Source: JANLYC01 sp963815445 (GTDB lineage Bacteria > Actinomycetota > Actinomycetes > Propionibacteriales > Nocardioidaceae). Taken from it: a stretch of DNA of 64,000 nt. The stretch is from the NCBI GenBank assembly GCA_963815445.1, contig CAWFGV010000004.1, positions 462,430 through 526,429 on the forward strand. Direction: 5' to 3'. The notes beneath the pieces were generated by a model. It had not been told where the DNA came from. It ran no database searches and saw only the letters and a program-made list of their open reading frames with translations. Shown piece after piece: positions 62,052 through 64,000 of this stretch; positions within the stretch are counted from its first letter, which is position 1, and every line of letters starts with the position of its first letter. The translations under genes were made by a program, and so were the position numbers.

Positions 62052-62903
62052 ATGAGCCGCGACGCTGTCCTTGTCGACGCCGACTGGGTCGAGAGCCATC
62101 TCGACGACGAGAACGTCGTTCTCGTCGAAGTCGACGAAGACACCTCTGCCTACGACAAAGGTCACCTCAAAGGTGCGGTCAAGATCGACTGGAAGGAAGA
62201 CCTGCAGGACCCCGTACGTCGTGACTTCGTGAACAAGCAGCAGTTCGAGCAACTGCTGTCGGGTCGGGGGATCGCGAACGACGACACGGTGGTGCTCTAC
62301 GGCGGGAACAACAACTGGTTCGCCGCCTACGCCTACTGGTACTTCAAGCTGTACGGCCACGACAAGGTGCTGCTACTCGACGGCGGCCGCAAGAAGTGGG
62401 AGCTCGACTCCCGGGAGCTGACCGAGCAGCCCCCGTCCCGCGCGAAGACCTCCTACACCGCGCAGGAGCCCAACCTCGACATCCGGGCGTTCCGTGACGA
62501 GGTCGTCGCCGCGATCGGCAGCAAGAACCTCGTCGACGTCCGGTCACCCGACGAGTACGCCGGTCGGCTGCTGGCGCCCGCGCACCTCCCGCAGGAGTCC
62601 GCGCAGCGCGGTGGTCACGTCCCGACGGCCAAGAACATCCCGTGGAGCAAGGCGGCCAACGACGACGGCACCTTCCGCTCCGACGACGAGCTGAAGAAGC
62701 TGTACTCCGAGGCAGGTGTCGAGTTCGGCGCGAAGGACACGATTGCCTACTGCCGCATCGGGGAGCGAAGTGCGCACACGTGGTTCGTGCTGCACGAGAT
62801 CCTCGACGAACTGAACGTGAAGAACTATGACGGCTCGTGGACGGAGTACGGATCGCTGGTGGGTGTTCCAGTCGCCATCGGTGACGAGCCGGGGGAGGCC
62901 TGA
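62052..62903 (+). CDS. cysA: Thiosulfate sulfurtransferase (rhodanese)
   Basis: The 283-residue protein has two rhodanese modules. The N-terminal one (about 5-130) is inactive; the C-terminal one (about 145-280) has Cys234 in the CRIGERS active-site loop. It transfers the sulfane sulfur of thiosulfate to a thiol. It matches mycobacterial CysA2/CysA3. GGAGG precedes ATG 62052 by about 7 nt. The sseC-like gene starts 1 bp after its stop. Confidence 0.95.
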   Translation: MSRDAVLVDADWVESHLDDENVVLVEVDEDTSAYDKGHLKGAVKIDWKEDLQDPVRRDFVNKQQFEQLLSGRGIANDDTVVLYGGNNNWFAAYAYWYFKLYGHDKVLLLDGGRKKWELDSRELTEQPPSRAKTSYTAQEPNLDIRAFRDEVVAAIGSKNLVDVRSPDEYAGRLLAPAHLPQESAQRGGHVPTAKNIPWSKAANDDGTFRSDDELKKLYSEAGVEFGAKDTIAYCRIGERSAHTWFVLHEILDELNVKNYDGSWTEYGSLVGVPVAIGDEPGEA

Positions 62904-62904
62904 C

Positions 62905-63201
62905 ATGTGCGGTGCCACCACGGGCGGGCCAGGACTCGAAGGTGTCGACGTCGCCAAGGAGTCGATCATCCAGGGCGTCGTCGTCCATGACGATCATCCG
63001 GTCGGGGGCGCCTACGTGCGACTGCTCGACCGGACCGGGGAGTTCACGGCCGAGGTGCCGACGAGTGCGACCGGACAGTTCCGGTTCTTCGCTGCGCCGG
63101 GCACCTGGACGCTCCGGACGCTCGCGCCGCGGACCGAGCCTGTTGACCAGCCTGTCGAGGCCGCACGCGGAGAGATCGCTGAGGTGCGCATCAACGTCTG
63201 A
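62905..63201 (+). CDS. DUF1416 protein (SseC-like)
   Basis: The 98-residue protein is DUF1416, called SseC in mycobacteria, where it lies beside cysA2. It starts MCGAT and contains KESIIQGVVVHDDHPVGGAYVRLLDRTGEFTAEVPTSATGQFRFFAAPGTW, an Ig/transthyretin-like beta sandwich. It is taken to act in sulfur metabolism by position; the biochemical role is not established. ATG 62905 overlaps by spacing with the sulfurtransferase stop (1 bp gap), giving translational coupling. Confidence 0.9.
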   Translation: MCGATTGGPGLEGVDVAKESIIQGVVVHDDHPVGGAYVRLLDRTGEFTAEVPTSATGQFRFFAAPGTWTLRTLAPRTEPVDQPVEAARGEIAEVRINV

Positions 63202-63298
63202 CCTGCGGTCTCCGGGGTCGGCGGCGGGCCTAGACTGTGCGCCGGACCATCGGCGCCGAGTGATCCGCGGCCGCCCCGGAGACTGAGATGAGGACGAC

Positions 63299-63658
63299 GT
63301 GGCCATCGAGCGCGATGACCGCCCGTGGGGGTACTACGAGGTCGTGGACGTCGCGGAGACGTTTCGCGTCAAGCGCATCTGCGTGCGAGCCGGGCAGCGA
63401 CTCAGCTACCAGCGCCACGCGCAGCGTTCTGAGCACTGGTACGTCGTCGCGGGAGCCGGCGTGGCGACCATCGACGGGGTCGACCGCCGGCTCGAGCCCG
63501 GCTCGACCGTCGATATCCCCGTGGGCACGGCGCACCGGGTGGCCAGCAACGACGACGTCGATCTCGTGTTCGTCGAGATCCAGACGGGTGCGTACTTCGG
63601 CGAGGACGACATCGAGCGCCTCGACGACGACTACGGCCGCCAGATCACCGAGGGCTGA
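63299..63658 (+). CDS. Cupin protein (mannose-6-phosphate isomerase type II C-terminal-like)
   Basis: The 119-residue protein is a one-domain cupin: DRPWGYYEVVDVAETFRVKRICVRAGQRLSYQRHAQRSEHWYVVAGAG holds motif 1 (H56-like pattern QRHAQRSEHW), and DIPVGTAHRVAS is motif 2. It resembles the C-terminal domain of mannose-1-phosphate guanylyltransferase/mannose-6-phosphate isomerase. As a single domain it may isomerise a sugar phosphate. GTG 63299 follows GAGGAC by 3-4 nt. Confidence 0.85.
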   Translation: MAIERDDRPWGYYEVVDVAETFRVKRICVRAGQRLSYQRHAQRSEHWYVVAGAGVATIDGVDRRLEPGSTVDIPVGTAHRVASNDDVDLVFVEIQTGAYFGEDDIERLDDDYGRQITEG

Positions 63659-63687
63659 ACCGCTGATCGAGCTGACTGAGCGCCGGC

Positions 63688-64000
63688 TCAGTTGATCGAG
63701 CGCGAGCCGGCGAGGGCGGCCTTGGGGTACTTGTCGAGGTAGCTCTGGACGTCATCGTCCGCCACCGCCTTGAACAGCGCCTTGCTCTTCGCCGGCGCCA
63801 GCCGCACGATGCTCTGCCCGTCGTTACTCGTGTCGTACGAGCCGAAGGGGGCGGTGAGGAAGTCGACGTTCTGGGTGTGGATGTTGCGCATCGCCAGTGC
63901 CAGGCTGCGGATCTCGCCGTTGTCCCAGGTGTTGTCGACGGTCAGGTAGCGCGTGATGACACCGACGACCTTGCTGAGCTGGATCGGGTTGTGGGTGGTG
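63688..64000 (-). CDS. LCP (LytR-CpsA-Psr) family protein, C-terminal part (cut by window edge)
   Basis: The minus-strand frame from the window edge encodes the end of an LCP protein (THNPIQLSKVVGVITRYLTVDNTWD, then ALAMRNIHTQNVDFLTAPFG and PAKSKALFKAVADDD), stopping at 63688. LCP proteins attach wall polymers (arabinogalactan, teichoic-acid-like) to peptidoglycan from lipid carriers. The N-terminal membrane helix and catalytic Arg lie outside the window. Confidence 0.82.
   Translation of the reverse strand, partial: TTHNPIQLSKVVGVITRYLTVDNTWDNGEIRSLALAMRNIHTQNVDFLTAPFGSYDTSNDGQSIVRLAPAKSKALFKAVADDDVQSYLDKYPKAALAGSRSIN

Noticed and set aside
1..64000. CRISPR array, rRNA operon, prophage, IS transposase
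   Set aside because: No regularly spaced repeats, no rRNA-like stretches, and no transposase, recombinase or phage structural gene was found in any frame.

Overview
The window is high-GC, densely coded DNA from an actinobacterium, most likely a member of the Nocardioidaceae (Nocardioides or a relative). The evidence is a mycothiol synthase (MshD), a GlnR-type orphan regulator, GAF/ANTAR proteins, DUF222-HNH (13E12-type) repeat genes, many GTG starts, and many start codons lying 6-8 nt downstream of a TAGNNT-like -10 element (leaderless transcription). The genus is an inference. No phage, plasmid, insertion sequence, rRNA or CRISPR array is visible.

Layout. 1-10 kb: end of an M3 peptidase, a secreted peptidoglycan-binding protein, a GAF-GGDEF cyclase, an anchored lipase, an ABC exporter operon with a RseB-like lipoprotein-type protein, a flavin-binding PPOX protein, and an alcohol dehydrogenase/SDR pair. 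10-16.3 kb: a coiled-coil protein, a 46-residue ORF, a repeat-rich spacer, a DUF222-HNH pseudogene with three +1 frameshifts, then NUDIX, homocysteine methyltransferase, RibD-like and LigD-polymerase genes. 16.3-25.5 kb: two secreted proteins, a GAF-PP2C-HATPase regulator, a SnoaL protein and a 1200-residue cyclase/AAA/TPR regulator followed by a LuxR-type HTH relic. 25.7-34.9 kb: methyltransferase, TusA-radical SAM gene (frameshifted near its 3' end), delta-60 repeat protein, DinB protein, a kinase/class III aminotransferase fusion resembling hydroxylysine kinase plus phospholyase, tRNA-Lys(TTT), a mycothiol-dependent-isomerase-like protein and a NIPSNAP-like protein. 34.9-45.3 kb: signalling genes (second cyclase/AAA regulator, NarL-type two-component pair, two GAF-ANTAR proteins, HATPase, TetR-SMR efflux pair) and a double-GNAT protein. 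45.3-50.5 kb: an intact second DUF222-HNH gene with the same leader as the pseudogene, LLM oxidoreductase, L,D-transpeptidase-like protein, a class IV aminotransferase whose PLP lysine appears to be histidine, and small proteins.

50.5-64 kb is a conserved actinobacterial core block for phosphate, nitrogen, thiol and sulfur metabolism: PhoU-like/Pit transport, MutT1-like hydrolase, polyphosphate kinase, mshD-glnR, MoaD/ThiS protein, thioredoxin-like protein, a short LTRRRAVD leader peptide, DUF4395, thiosulfate sulfurtransferase and DUF1416 (SseC-like). The leader peptide has two cysteines near its C-terminus and is followed by a hairpin, so it is a good candidate for cysteine-responsive attenuation of the sulfur genes. 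The window ends in an LCP (LytR-CpsA-Psr) gene.

Most interesting points: the leader peptide upstream of the sulfur genes; the shared DUF222-HNH leader with a perfect TTATCCACA DnaA-box sequence exactly 68 nt before both ATGs; the kinase-phospholyase fusion; the Lys-to-His change in the class IV aminotransferase; two frameshifted genes; and the recurrent leaderless start architecture.
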